NCBI RefSeq assembly: GCF_033949425.1
Contig: NZ_JAXAVX010000001.1
Coordinates: 62,001 to 126,000, forward strand
DNA length: 64,000 bases
From: Patulibacter brassicae
GTDB lineage: Bacteria > Actinomycetota > Thermoleophilia > Solirubrobacterales > Solirubrobacteraceae
Direction: 5' to 3'
Position 1 is the first letter of the stretch; every line of letters starts with the position of its first letter. The notes beneath the pieces are model-generated. The model did not search any database, was not told where the DNA came from, and saw only the letters and a list, made by a program, of their open reading frames with translations. The position numbers and the translations under genes are program-made. Shown here one piece after another: positions 16,582 to 23,619 of this stretch.

Positions 16582-16798
16582 GCACGGGCTGGGGCCCGCG
16601 CCCCCTGAAGCGACAGCGGTCATCGCGGGACGCCCGTGCCCGGCCGACCCGTGCCCGACGGTCGTGACGGCCGACGCACGGGCTGGGGCCCGCGCCCCCT
16701 CTGGAGCGACAGCGGTCATCGCGGGACGCCCGTGCCCGGCCGACCCGTGCCCGACGGTCGTGACGGCCGACGCAGGGGCTGGGGCCCGCGCCCCCTCT
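16582..16798. repeat. Tandem GC-rich repeat, 94-96 bp unit, about 2.3 copies
   Basis: Copy 1 runs from 16582, copy 2 from 16676, and a partial copy 3 from 16772 to about 16798, ending at the corA stop codon. Copies 1 and 2 are nearly identical over the whole unit apart from a 2-nt indel near 16606/16701. Each full copy is bounded by an 8-bp inverted pair (GCACGGGC at 16582-16589 with 16632-16639) and contains the small hairpin GGGGC-CCGC-GCCCC. It fills the 236-bp gap between two convergent genes, so it may act as a bidirectional terminator or be a REP-like element. Confidence 0.75.
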
Positions 16799-17835
16799 CA
16801 CAGGAGGTCGTTGCGGCGGAACCACCAGATCATCAGCCCGAGCATCGCCGCCATCGCGCCGATGAGGATGAAGAACGGATGGGCCTGGGCCTCGCCCGGG
16901 ACCTTGACGTTCATGCCCCAGACCGAGGCGATGAGCGTCATCGGCATGACGATCACGGTGATCGCCGTCAGCACGCGGAGGGAGTCGGACTGCGCGTGCT
17001 GGAGGACCGACTCGTTCGAGCTCTCCAGCGCCTCGGAGACCTCCTTGAAGTTCTCGAGCATGTCCCAGATCCGCTCGTTCGCGTCGTTGATGTCGTCGAA
17101 GTAGAGCTCGACGTCCTCGACGAGGTAGCGGCGCGCGACGTTCAGGTCCTTCAGCGCGGTGCGCTGCGGGCGCACGACGCGGCGGAAGTTGATGATCTCC
17201 TGCTTCGCGTTGGAGATGTCGCGGACGATCTCCCGCGAGCGGCCCTCGAAGATGTCCTCCTCGAGCTGCTCGAGCTTGTTCCCGATCTTGCGCAGCATCG
17301 GGAACGAGGCGTCGACGCACTCGTCGATGATGCGGTAGAGCAGGTAGCCCGAGCCCTTCGTGAACAGCCGGTCGCGCTCCTCGTCGCGCTGCTCGGCGCG
17401 CGAGAAGAGGTACTCGATCGTCCGCAGCGGCCGGTTCGGGATCGTGATGACGAAGTCCGGTCCGACGAAGACGTCGACCTCGGCGGCGTTCAGGCGGCCG
17501 ATCGTCTTGTCGTAGTCGGGGAAGTGCAGGACGACGAAGACGTAGTCGTCGTACGCGTCGACCTTCGGGCGCTGGTTGCGCGAGAGGACGTCCTCGTAGT
17601 CCAGCGCGTGGAAGTCGAAGTGCTCCCGCAGCCAGGCGAGCTCGAGGCGCCCGGGGCGGGCGACGTTCACCCAGCGCAGGCCGTTGGCCTCGAGGGTCTC
17701 GATCTGCGGGCCCTCGACCTCAGCCGAGGGGACGTCGACCGGCTCGACGGCGCGCGAGCCGAGGCCCAGCCGCGGACGTGGCAGCGACGGCACGGGGACT
17801 CGGAGGTTCGTCGATGGCGGGCACGGCCGGTCCAT
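16798..17835 (-). CDS. corA: CorA-family magnesium/cobalt transporter
   Basis: 345 residues. An N-terminal cytoplasmic alpha/beta domain is followed by a long stalk helix and two C-terminal membrane helices. The pore signature GMN is present in SVWGMNVKVPGE, and the first membrane helix is LTAITVIVMPMTLIASVWGMN. The C-terminus ends in basic WWFRRNDLL, as in the family. It forms a pentameric divalent-cation channel. Start doubt: a minus-strand TACGAT (17834-17839) overlaps the ATG at 17835. If that is the -10 box, translation must begin further in, for example at the in-frame GTG at 17793. Confidence 0.93.
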   Translation of the reverse strand: MDRPCPPSTNLRVPVPSLPRPRLGLGSRAVEPVDVPSAEVEGPQIETLEANGLRWVNVARPGRLELAWLREHFDFHALDYEDVLSRNQRPKVDAYDDYVFVVLHFPDYDKTIGRLNAAEVDVFVGPDFVITIPNRPLRTIEYLFSRAEQRDEERDRLFTKGSGYLLYRIIDECVDASFPMLRKIGNKLEQLEEDIFEGRSREIVRDISNAKQEIINFRRVVRPQRTALKDLNVARRYLVEDVELYFDDINDANERIWDMLENFKEVSEALESSNESVLQHAQSDSLRVLTAITVIVMPMTLIASVWGMNVKVPGEAQAHPFFILIGAMAAMLGLMIWWFRRNDLL

Positions 17836-17959
17836 CGTACCGGCGCGTGCTCGCGGCGGTCGGTCGCGCGCCCGGCGCGACGGGGCGGGCGCGCGACCCG
17901 GCGGGAGGACGGGACCGGTGCGTCGCGCCCGCCGCCGCCCGCGCCCGAGGACCTGTCCC

Positions 17960-17965
17960 TAGACT
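17960..17965 (+). promoter_or_regulatory. -10 box of the 17973 methyltransferase
   Basis: TAGACT, 7 nt before the GTG, without a ribosome site. Confidence 0.5.
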
Positions 17966-17972
17966 GCCGCGC

Positions 17973-18746
17973 GTGACGCAGCCCCGCGATCTCCAGGACC
18001 GGATCACCGCCGCGCGCGAGGCGCTGACCGAGAACCCGGTCTGGTACCACACGATCGAGCTGGCCCCGGGCGTCACCACGCCGGGCTTCGTCGACCACCG
18101 TCCGATCACGCCCCGGATCCTGCCCGCCGACATGCGCGGCCTGCGGGTGCTCGAGGTCGGGACCTTCGACGGCCACTGGTCCTTCTCGATGGAGGAGCGC
18201 GGGGCCGAGGTCACCGCGCTGGACCTGCCGGACTTCGACGCGACGAGCTGGCCGCCCGTGCACCGCGAGCGGCTCCAGGCCGAGATCGCCGAGCGGAACA
18301 TGGAGCTCGGTCGGGGCTTCCGACTCGCGCACGAGCTGCGCGGATCGTCGGTCACCCGCGTGACCGGCGACGTGCAGACCCTCGGTCCCGGGGAGCTCGA
18401 CGACGAGCCGTTCGACGTCGTGTTCATCGGCGCGGTCCTCCTGCACCTGCGCGACCCCGTCGGCGCGCTCGAGCGGATGGCCCAGCGCACGCGTCCCGGC
18501 GGCCGTCTCATCGCGCTGGAGACGTTCTCGCTCCTGGCCACCGTGCTGTCGCCGTGGCGGGCGATGGCGCGGTTCCAGACCCTGGAGACGCCGTTCAACT
18601 GGTGGGTGCCGAACATGGTCGCCCTGCGCGACTGGTTCGCGACCGCCGGCTGGGTCGACGTCCGCCGTCACGGCATCCACAAGCCGCCGGCGAAGGCGGA
18701 GATGTCGGACCGCTACGTGCACTTCTCCGCGCGCAAGCCGGGCTGA
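17973..18746 (+). CDS. CmoB-like (DUF1698-type) methyltransferase, paralogue of 12259
   Basis: 257 residues. It shares WYHTIELAPGVTTPGF, motif I VLEVGTFDGHWSFSMEERGA, VTALDLPDFDATSW and VLLHLRDPVGALERM with the protein at 12259, so the two are clearly paralogues separated by five genes. A basic region in the middle (RLQAEIAERNMELGRGFRLAHEL) is longer here. The family uses SAM or carboxy-SAM; which one cannot be told from sequence alone. The start is from the leaderless promoter. It ends 101 nt before the promoter of the riboswitch operon. Confidence 0.82.
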   Translation: MTQPRDLQDRITAAREALTENPVWYHTIELAPGVTTPGFVDHRPITPRILPADMRGLRVLEVGTFDGHWSFSMEERGAEVTALDLPDFDATSWPPVHRERLQAEIAERNMELGRGFRLAHELRGSSVTRVTGDVQTLGPGELDDEPFDVVFIGAVLLHLRDPVGALERMAQRTRPGGRLIALETFSLLATVLSPWRAMARFQTLETPFNWWVPNMVALRDWFATAGWVDVRRHGIHKPPAKAEMSDRYVHFSARKPG

Positions 18747-18847
18747 TCGTCGCCGTCGCCGGGAGCGGCTGCGCGCCACGGCCGGGTCCGGACCGCCGTG
18801 GCCCGCGGCCGCCGCGACCGGCGCCTCGACGAGGCCGAACCCCCTGC

Positions 18848-18853
18848 TATCGT
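18848..18853 (+). promoter_or_regulatory. -10 box of the SAM-riboswitch transcript
   Basis: TATCGT about 20 nt before the 5' strand of the riboswitch P1 helix, well placed to start transcription just ahead of the aptamer. Confidence 0.5.
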
Positions 18854-18873
18854 TCCCGCCCGGACATAGCTGA

Positions 18874-18970
18874 ACGCATCCAGAGGAGTGGAGGGACTGG
18901 CCCTTTGAAGCTCCGGCAACCATCGCGAACCCGCCGGCCGCGAAGAGGTGCCAATTCCAGAGAGATGTGT
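18874..18970 (+). promoter_or_regulatory. SAM-I (S-box) riboswitch aptamer
   Basis: The core matches the S-box consensus closely: AGAGGAGTGGAGGGACTGG followed by CCC, then TGAAGCTCCGGCAACC (18905-18920), a variable P3 arm near 18921-18945, and GGTGCCAATTCC (18949-18960). P1 pairs ACGCATC (18874-18880) with GATGTGT (18964-18970), 7 pairs including one G-U. S-box RNAs bind S-adenosylmethionine and switch off downstream genes, which are nearly always in methionine, SAM or sulfur metabolism. Here the first gene is a threonine-synthase-fold enzyme 65 nt further on. Confidence 0.93.
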
Positions 18971-18989
18971 GGTTGGACTCCCCTCGGAC

Positions 18990-19013
18990 CCTTCGCCACA
19001 CGACCGGCGAAGG
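18990..19013 (+). promoter_or_regulatory. Expression-platform hairpin after the SAM riboswitch
   Basis: Perfect 8-bp stem CCTTCGCC (18990-18997) with GGCGAAGG (19006-19013) and an 8-nt loop. No T run follows, so control is more likely translational than by intrinsic termination. The upstream GACTCCCCT (18977-18985) could partly pair with the ribosome site AGGAG at 19027-19031. The exact switch is not resolved by eye. Confidence 0.5.
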
Positions 19014-19035
19014 CCCGAACGAAAGCAGGAGAGCC

Positions 19036-20316
19036 ATGGCTGCGACGTCCCTGATCTGCCGCGAGTGCTCGAGCACCTACCCGCTCGAGGCGCAGTTCGT
19101 CTGTTCCCGGTGCTTCGGCCCGCTCGAGGTCGCCTACGCGGAGCACGACGCCTCCGACGTGGACTCGATCCGCCGCCGGATCCAGGCCGGTCCGCGGAGC
19201 ATCTGGCGCTACGCGGACTTCCTCCCGCTCGGCGCCGGCTCGCCGACCGGCTCGGGCGAGTTCGCCACCGAGGCCGGGCTCCCCGCCGGCGGGACCCCGC
19301 TGGTGCGCGCGGACCGGCTGGCCGAGCGGCTCGGCCTGCGCGAGGTGTGGGTGAAGAACGACGCCGCCAACCCGACGCACTCGTTCAAGGACCGCGTCGT
19401 GGCCGTCGCCGCCGCTCGCGCGAAGGAGCTCGGCTTCACGACCCTCGCGTGCGCGTCGACCGGCAACCTCGCCGGCGCCGTGGCCGCCGCCGGCGCGGCG
19501 CTGGGGATGCCGACCTACGTGTTCATCCCGGCCGACCTCGAGGAGCAGAAGATCCTCTCGACCGGCGTCTACGGCGCGAACATCGTCACGGTCCGCGGCA
19601 ACTACGACGACGTCAACCGGCTCTGTACCGAGATCGCGGGCGAGCGCGAGGACTGGGCGTTCGTCAACGTGAACATGCGCCCGTACTACGCCGAGGGCTC
19701 CAAGACCCTCGCGTACGAGATCGCCGAGCAGCTCGGCTGGACGGTCCCGGACCGGATCGTCGCGCCGATCGCCTCCGGCTCGCTCTTCACGAAGATCGGG
19801 AAGGGCTTCAAGGAGTGGATCGACCTCGGGCTGCTCGAGGCCGCCGGCACGCCGAGCGGCCTGCCGGCGATGAGCGGCGCCCAGGCGGCCGGCTGCAACC
19901 CCGTGGCCGCGGCCTTCGAGGCCGGCCAGGACGTGTGTCGCCCGGTGAAGCCGGACACGATCGCCAAGTCCCTGGCGATCGGCAACCCGGCCGACGGCCC
20001 GTACGCGATCGAGCTGGCTCGCACGACGGACGGCACGATCAGCCAGGTCAGCGACGACGAGATCCGCGAGGGCATCCGGTTGCTCGCCGAGACGACCGGC
20101 ATCTTCACCGAGACCGCCGGCGGCGTCACGACGGCGACGCTGAAGCAGCTCGCCGAGGCGGGGGCGATCGACCCCGACGAGCGCGTCGTCATCGTGATCA
20201 CGGGCGAGGGCCTGAAGACCCTCGACGTCGTCCGCGGCACGTTCGAGTGCCACGAGATCGATCCCCGCTTCGAGCAGTTCGAGCGCGTCGAGGGACGCAC
20301 GGAGGTGACGGTCTGA
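19036..20316 (+). CDS. thrC: Threonine-synthase-family PLP enzyme under SAM riboswitch control
   Basis: 426 residues. An N-terminal zinc ribbon (C8, C11, C23, C26) precedes a fold-type II PLP domain with the Schiff-base Lys118 in NPTHSFKDR, the phosphate-binding CASTGNLAGAVAAAGA and the late VVIVITGEGLKTLD. By homology the substrate is O-phosphohomoserine. The family product is threonine, but the SAM-I riboswitch upstream and the CysO-like carrier overlapping downstream point to methionine/sulfur metabolism. Homocysteine synthesis from O-phosphohomoserine is therefore a serious alternative (see findings). The ATG at 19036 has AGGAG at 19027. The stop overlaps the next ATG by one base (TGATG). 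Confidence 0.88.
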   Translation: MAATSLICRECSSTYPLEAQFVCSRCFGPLEVAYAEHDASDVDSIRRRIQAGPRSIWRYADFLPLGAGSPTGSGEFATEAGLPAGGTPLVRADRLAERLGLREVWVKNDAANPTHSFKDRVVAVAAARAKELGFTTLACASTGNLAGAVAAAGAALGMPTYVFIPADLEEQKILSTGVYGANIVTVRGNYDDVNRLCTEIAGEREDWAFVNVNMRPYYAEGSKTLAYEIAEQLGWTVPDRIVAPIASGSLFTKIGKGFKEWIDLGLLEAAGTPSGLPAMSGAQAAGCNPVAAAFEAGQDVCRPVKPDTIAKSLAIGNPADGPYAIELARTTDGTISQVSDDEIREGIRLLAETTGIFTETAGGVTTATLKQLAEAGAIDPDERVVIVITGEGLKTLDVVRGTFECHEIDPRFEQFERVEGRTEVTV

Positions 20317-20597
20317 TGGCCACGGTGAAGGTGAAGATCCCGACGCAGCTGCGCGACGCCACCGGCGGCGAGGGCACGCTCGAGATCGAGGGCGACACGG
20401 TCGGCTCGACGCTGGAGGCGCTGTTCGTCGCGCACCCCGAGCTGCGCTCCCGCCTCGCCGACGACGACGGCAACCTGCGCCGCTTCGTCAACGTGTACCT
20501 CGACGGCGAGGACATCCGCTTCGGCGACGGCGTCGGCACGCCCGTCGCCGACCGGCAGGAGCTCCAGATCCTGCCCGCCGTCGCCGGTGGCCGCTGA
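20316..20597 (+). CDS. CysO/MoaD/ThiS-family sulfur carrier protein
   Basis: 93 residues with a beta-grasp fold. The protein resembles mycobacterial CysO along its length: VKIPTQLRDATGGEG near the N-terminus, LRRFVNVYLDGEDIRF in the middle and LQILPAVAGGR at the end. In the family the C-terminal Gly-Gly is adenylated and turned into a thiocarboxylate that donates sulfur to a PLP enzyme. Here one Arg follows GG, so the protein would need trimming, for example by a JAMM peptidase such as Mec, before activation; none is in this window. Its ATG overlaps the thrC stop, so the two are translated together and probably work together. Confidence 0.88.
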   Translation: MATVKVKIPTQLRDATGGEGTLEIEGDTVGSTLEALFVAHPELRSRLADDDGNLRRFVNVYLDGEDIRFGDGVGTPVADRQELQILPAVAGGR

Positions 20598-21567
20598 GCC
20601 CGGACGCCTGCGGCGCGCCGCCTCCGGCGCGCTGCGCCGGGCGCTCGCCCGCCACGATCGGCGGCTCGTCGACCTCCGCCACCACCGGGTGGTCGAGCGC
20701 TCCTACGCCGGGCCGGTGCCCGAGTGGGAGCGCCTGCCGCCCGAGACGTTCACCGCGCCCCACCCGATGCCGGGCGTGGCGTGGGACCCGCTCCCGGGCC
20801 TCGCGCTGCTCGAGGGGGAGCTCCGCGACGGGCTCGCCGAGCTCGAGCTGCCGGCCCTCGCCGAGATCCCACCGGCGGAGCGCGCCGAGCTGCTGCGCTT
20901 CTACGAGGGGCTCGACGCTGCGGCGCTCCACGCGCTCGTCCGCCACGTCCGACCGCGCCGGGTCGTCGAGCTCGGCAGCGGCGTCTCGACGCTCGTGACG
21001 GCGCGCGCGCTCGAGCGCAACGCCGCCGACGGCGCCCCGGGCGAGCTCGTCGCCTACGACCCCTACCCGCGCGCCCCGACCGCGGCCGCCGTCCACGACA
21101 TCCGCCGGGTCCCGGCCGAGGAGGTCCCGCGCGCCGCGGTCGAGGAGCTCGACGCGGGCGACGTGCTGTTCGTCGACACGACGCACGTCGTGCGCACCGG
21201 CGGCGACGTCGTGCGGATCTACCTCGACCTCGTGCCGCGGCTCGCGCCGGGCGTCCTGCTGCACGTCCACGACGTGCTGCTGCCCTACGACTACCACCGC
21301 GAGTGGCTGGCCAACGGCTGGTTCTGGAACGAGCAGTACCTCGTCCAGGCGCTGCTGCAGGGCAACCCGGAGTGGGAGGTCGTCCTGGCCCACCACCAGC
21401 TGCACCGCGAGCACGGCGACCGGGTCGCCGCCGCGGTGCCGGCCTACGACGGCGCCGGCCAGCACCCCAGCGCGCTCTGGCTGCGGCGGCGCGTGCCGGG
21501 CGAGGAGGGGCCGCTGGCCGCGCGCCTGCGCGCCCACCGACCCGACGGCCCGGAGCCCACGCGATGA
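20587..21567 (+). CDS. Class I SAM-dependent methyltransferase (Methyltransf_24-like)
   Basis: 326 residues. A basic N-terminal region of about 60 residues (RRALARHDRRLVDLRHHR) precedes the core: motif I RRVVELGSGVSTLVTARAL near residues 120-140, then ELVAYDPYPR, DVLFVDTTHVVRTGGDV and PGVLLHVHDVLLPYDYHREW. The HDV.LPYDY segment and its FVD.TH partner are seen in methyltransferases of polysaccharide or glycolipid clusters. The GTG start overlaps the carrier gene by 11 nt and the stop overlaps the S4 gene (ATGA), so it belongs to the riboswitch operon, though a sulfur role is not evident. Confidence 0.8.
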   Translation: MAAEPGRLRRAASGALRRALARHDRRLVDLRHHRVVERSYAGPVPEWERLPPETFTAPHPMPGVAWDPLPGLALLEGELRDGLAELELPALAEIPPAERAELLRFYEGLDAAALHALVRHVRPRRVVELGSGVSTLVTARALERNAADGAPGELVAYDPYPRAPTAAAVHDIRRVPAEEVPRAAVEELDAGDVLFVDTTHVVRTGGDVVRIYLDLVPRLAPGVLLHVHDVLLPYDYHREWLANGWFWNEQYLVQALLQGNPEWEVVLAHHQLHREHGDRVAAAVPAYDGAGQHPSALWLRRRVPGEEGPLAARLRAHRPDGPEPTR

Positions 21568-21785
21568 GCGCCCGCGAGATCGCGGTCCGCGGCGACGGCA
21601 TCCGTCTCGGGCAGCTGCTGCAGCTCGCCGACGTCGTCGGCTCCGGCGGCGAGGCGAAGGCGCTGCTCGGGACGCGCACCGTGACGGTCAACGGCGAGGT
21701 CGAGGACCGCCGCGGCCGTCAGCTGCGCGACGGCGACGAGGTGGTCGCCGAGGGCGCGGTCCTGCGCGTGCGCGCCGCGGGCTGA
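21564..21785 (+). CDS. S4-domain RNA-binding protein (YbcJ-like)
   Basis: 73 residues, almost entirely one S4 domain: IRLGQLLQLADVVGSGGEAKALLGTRTVTVNGEVEDRRGRQLRDGDEV. The small YbcJ/YaaA-type S4 proteins bind structured RNA, possibly rRNA or tRNA; no catalytic domain is attached. It is translationally coupled to the methyltransferase before it (ATGA). Its last 67 bp lie antisense to the end of the kinase-like gene on the minus strand. Confidence 0.8.
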   Translation: MSAREIAVRGDGIRLGQLLQLADVVGSGGEAKALLGTRTVTVNGEVEDRRGRQLRDGDEVVAEGAVLRVRAAG

Positions 21786-22867
21786 TCGGGGTCCAGCGGC
21801 AGCCGGACCCGGATCCGGTAGCCGCCGCTCGGGCGACGCCCGGCGTAGAACGTCCCGCCGCACGTCCGGGCGCGCTCGCGCATCGCCAGCAGCCCCTGGC
21901 CGCGTCCCGGGTCGCCGGTCGGCGGTCGACCGTCGTCGAGCACCTCGAGCTCGACGACGTCCTCCTCCCAGCGCAGCGTCGCCGTGGCCCGGGGCGGGTC
22001 GGCGTGCTCGACGACGTTCGTGAGCGCCTCCTCGAGGATCCGGTGCAGGGCGAGCTGGAGGTCGACGGCGAGCGCCACCGGCTCGCCGTCCTCCCGCCAG
22101 TCGACCTCCGCGCCCGCGCGGCGCGCGGTGTCCAGGAGCCGCGGGACGTCGTCGAGTCCCGGCAGGCGCTCGTCGTCGGGCACCGGCACGCCGATCGCCG
22201 CGGCCAGCCGGCGCAGCGTGGCGTCGTGGTCGCCCGGGGTCCCGTGCTCGGCGCGCAGGACCGCGAGGGTCTCCGCCGCGATCTGCTCGCGCTGCCAGGC
22301 GACGCCCGGGGACGCGGCGTGCCGCCGGACGAGCTCGCGCCGGGCGTCGTCGCGCTCCGCGAGCCCGTCGTGGCGCGCGCGCTGGAGCAGGTGGCCGGCG
22401 AGGAACGGGACGAGGAAGGCGACGCTCGCGAAGACCGCGTCGGCGAGGGAGCGGTCCGGCAGCGAGAGCACCAGGGCGTAGGCCGCCATCACCGCCCCGA
22501 GCAGCCCCGTGAGCGCTCGGTCGGGACGCTCGTGGCGACCGAGCGCGAACATCGCGAGCGCGACGGCCAGCGCCGGGACGACGCTCGCGTCCGCGTCGAC
22601 GCCGAGCGCGGTCTGGACCATGAGGACGACCCAGACGCCGGTGCTGACGACGAGCGGCTGCGCCCGCCGCTGGACGAGCAGCAGCGCGGCCGCGATCGCC
22701 GCGCACGCCGCCACCGGCTCGGGCGCCGAGCTCGAGCCCACGACGAGCGCGTCCAGCAGCCAGGCGGCGCCGACGAGGAGGGCGAGGAGGACGTCGAGGC
22801 CGTCGTCGGGCGGTGCCTCGGTGACGTCCGGCGGGGCGGGGGATGAGAGGCTGGAGGAGGCAGCCAC
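21719..22867 (-). CDS. Histidine-kinase-like membrane protein without phosphoacceptor His
   Basis: 382 residues. Four or five hydrophobic segments lie in residues 24-160. A short helical linker follows (about 163-205), then a GHKL ATPase domain of the NarL/DesK class: N box LHRILEEALTNVVEHAD, D box LEVLDDGRPPTG, G box GRGQGLLAMRERA, ending YRIRVRLPL. At the place of the HisKA_3 motif (normally RE(I/L)HD) the sequence reads REQIAAETLAVL, with Leu where the His should be, and no response regulator is adjacent. It may be a degenerate sensor or ATP-binding partner. The GTG at 22867 lies 7 nt after minus-strand TAGGGT. The C-terminal tail runs antisense over the S4 gene. Confidence 0.75.
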   Translation of the reverse strand: MAASSSLSSPAPPDVTEAPPDDGLDVLLALLVGAAWLLDALVVGSSSAPEPVAACAAIAAALLLVQRRAQPLVVSTGVWVVLMVQTALGVDADASVVPALAVALAMFALGRHERPDRALTGLLGAVMAAYALVLSLPDRSLADAVFASVAFLVPFLAGHLLQRARHDGLAERDDARRELVRRHAASPGVAWQREQIAAETLAVLRAEHGTPGDHDATLRRLAAAIGVPVPDDERLPGLDDVPRLLDTARRAGAEVDWREDGEPVALAVDLQLALHRILEEALTNVVEHADPPRATATLRWEEDVVELEVLDDGRPPTGDPGRGQGLLAMRERARTCGGTFYAGRRPSGGYRIRVRLPLDPDQPAARTRRTAPSATTSSPSRS

Positions 22868-22874
22868 CGGGCCA

Positions 22875-22974
22875 ACCCTAGTCGGTCGCCTCGGGCGCTC
22901 CGGCCGCCGACGGGTCGCGCCGCGGCGTTCCCCGGGGTTTGCAGGGACGTTCCGTCCGACCGACGCCCTAGGTT
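22875..22974. promoter_or_regulatory. Divergent leaderless promoters of the kinase-like and 22982 genes
   Basis: Minus-strand TAGGGT (22875-22880) is 7 nt from the GTG at 22867. Plus-strand TAGGTT (22969-22974) is 7 nt from the ATG at 22982. They share a 114-bp intergenic region. Confidence 0.5.
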
Positions 22975-22981
22975 CTCGACC

Positions 22982-23479
22982 ATGCCACGTACGACGACCG
23001 GCGCCGACGGGCGCCGGGCCGTGGGGACCTCCGAACCATCGTCCGACGCCGCCCAGGCCGCGGACGACCTGCTCACGCAGGCACGCCACCTGGCCGCCAT
23101 GGCCTTCGGCACGACGACGTCCCCCGAGCTCGCGGCGGCGGCGGAGGGCTTGCAAGCCCGCTGCGCCGGGCTCGTGGCGGCCGCCCCGTCCCGCTCGCGT
23201 CGGCGACGGGCCCGCGCGCTGCCGCGGCTGGAGGCGCTCGCCCTGGCCGCGGACGACCTCGCCGCCGTCGTGCTCCTGCGCTGCTGCGGCGGCGAGCGGG
23301 AGGTCGGCGGGATCGACGTCGGCGCGCTGCTCACGCGGGTCGCTGATCGGCACGCCGCGGTGCGCGAGGTGCTCCCGGCACCGGCGGCGGCGATCCTGAC
23401 CGGGCCCGGCCGCGAGCCGCGGGTGCGCGAGCTCGCCGACGGCGAGGCCCGGCGCCGGCGCGACCGGCACGCCGCCTGA
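22982..23479 (+). CDS. Hypothetical protein
   Basis: 165 residues; I do not recognise a family. It is alanine- and arginine-rich and probably mostly helical: residues 22-60 and 75-100 could form long amphipathic helices, with an RSRRRRARALPR basic patch between. A Cys-Cys pair is in LLRCCGGER. There is no signal peptide or membrane segment. It is divergent from the kinase-like gene with facing leaderless promoters, so the two may be co-regulated. It is accepted as a gene because of the promoter and the uninterrupted high third-position GC frame. Confidence 0.55.
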   Translation: MPRTTTGADGRRAVGTSEPSSDAAQAADDLLTQARHLAAMAFGTTTSPELAAAAEGLQARCAGLVAAAPSRSRRRRARALPRLEALALAADDLAAVVLLRCCGGEREVGGIDVGALLTRVADRHAAVREVLPAPAAAILTGPGREPRVRELADGEARRRRDRHAA

Positions 23480-23518
23480 GCGGCGCGCGTCTCCGATGAG
23501 GAGCGCGTGAGAAGCGGC

Positions 23519-23547
23519 TTGGGTGCGCTCGACGGGTGCCGTAGCGT
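23519..23547 (+). promoter_or_regulatory. Promoter of the 23620 secreted protein
   Basis: TTGGGT (23519-23524) and TAGCGT (23542-23547) are separated by 17 bp, a standard sigma-70-like spacing. The resulting leader is about 65 nt. Confidence 0.45.
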
Positions 23548-23619
23548 CGTGCGCACCGCGGGTCCTGCCCGCTTCGACACCGACCTCCGGCCGACAGGCC
23601 GTCCCCCGAGGAGGACCTC

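Noticed and set aside
16099..16719. Minus-strand open frame with internal protein repeats
   Set aside because: The repeated peptide is only the translation of the tandem DNA repeat, and the rest is antisense to the secreted hydrolase.
15203..17320. 702-codon minus-strand frame running from the secreted hydrolase region into corA
   Set aside because: Antisense to the secreted hydrolase and out of frame with corA; part of its length is the tandem repeat.
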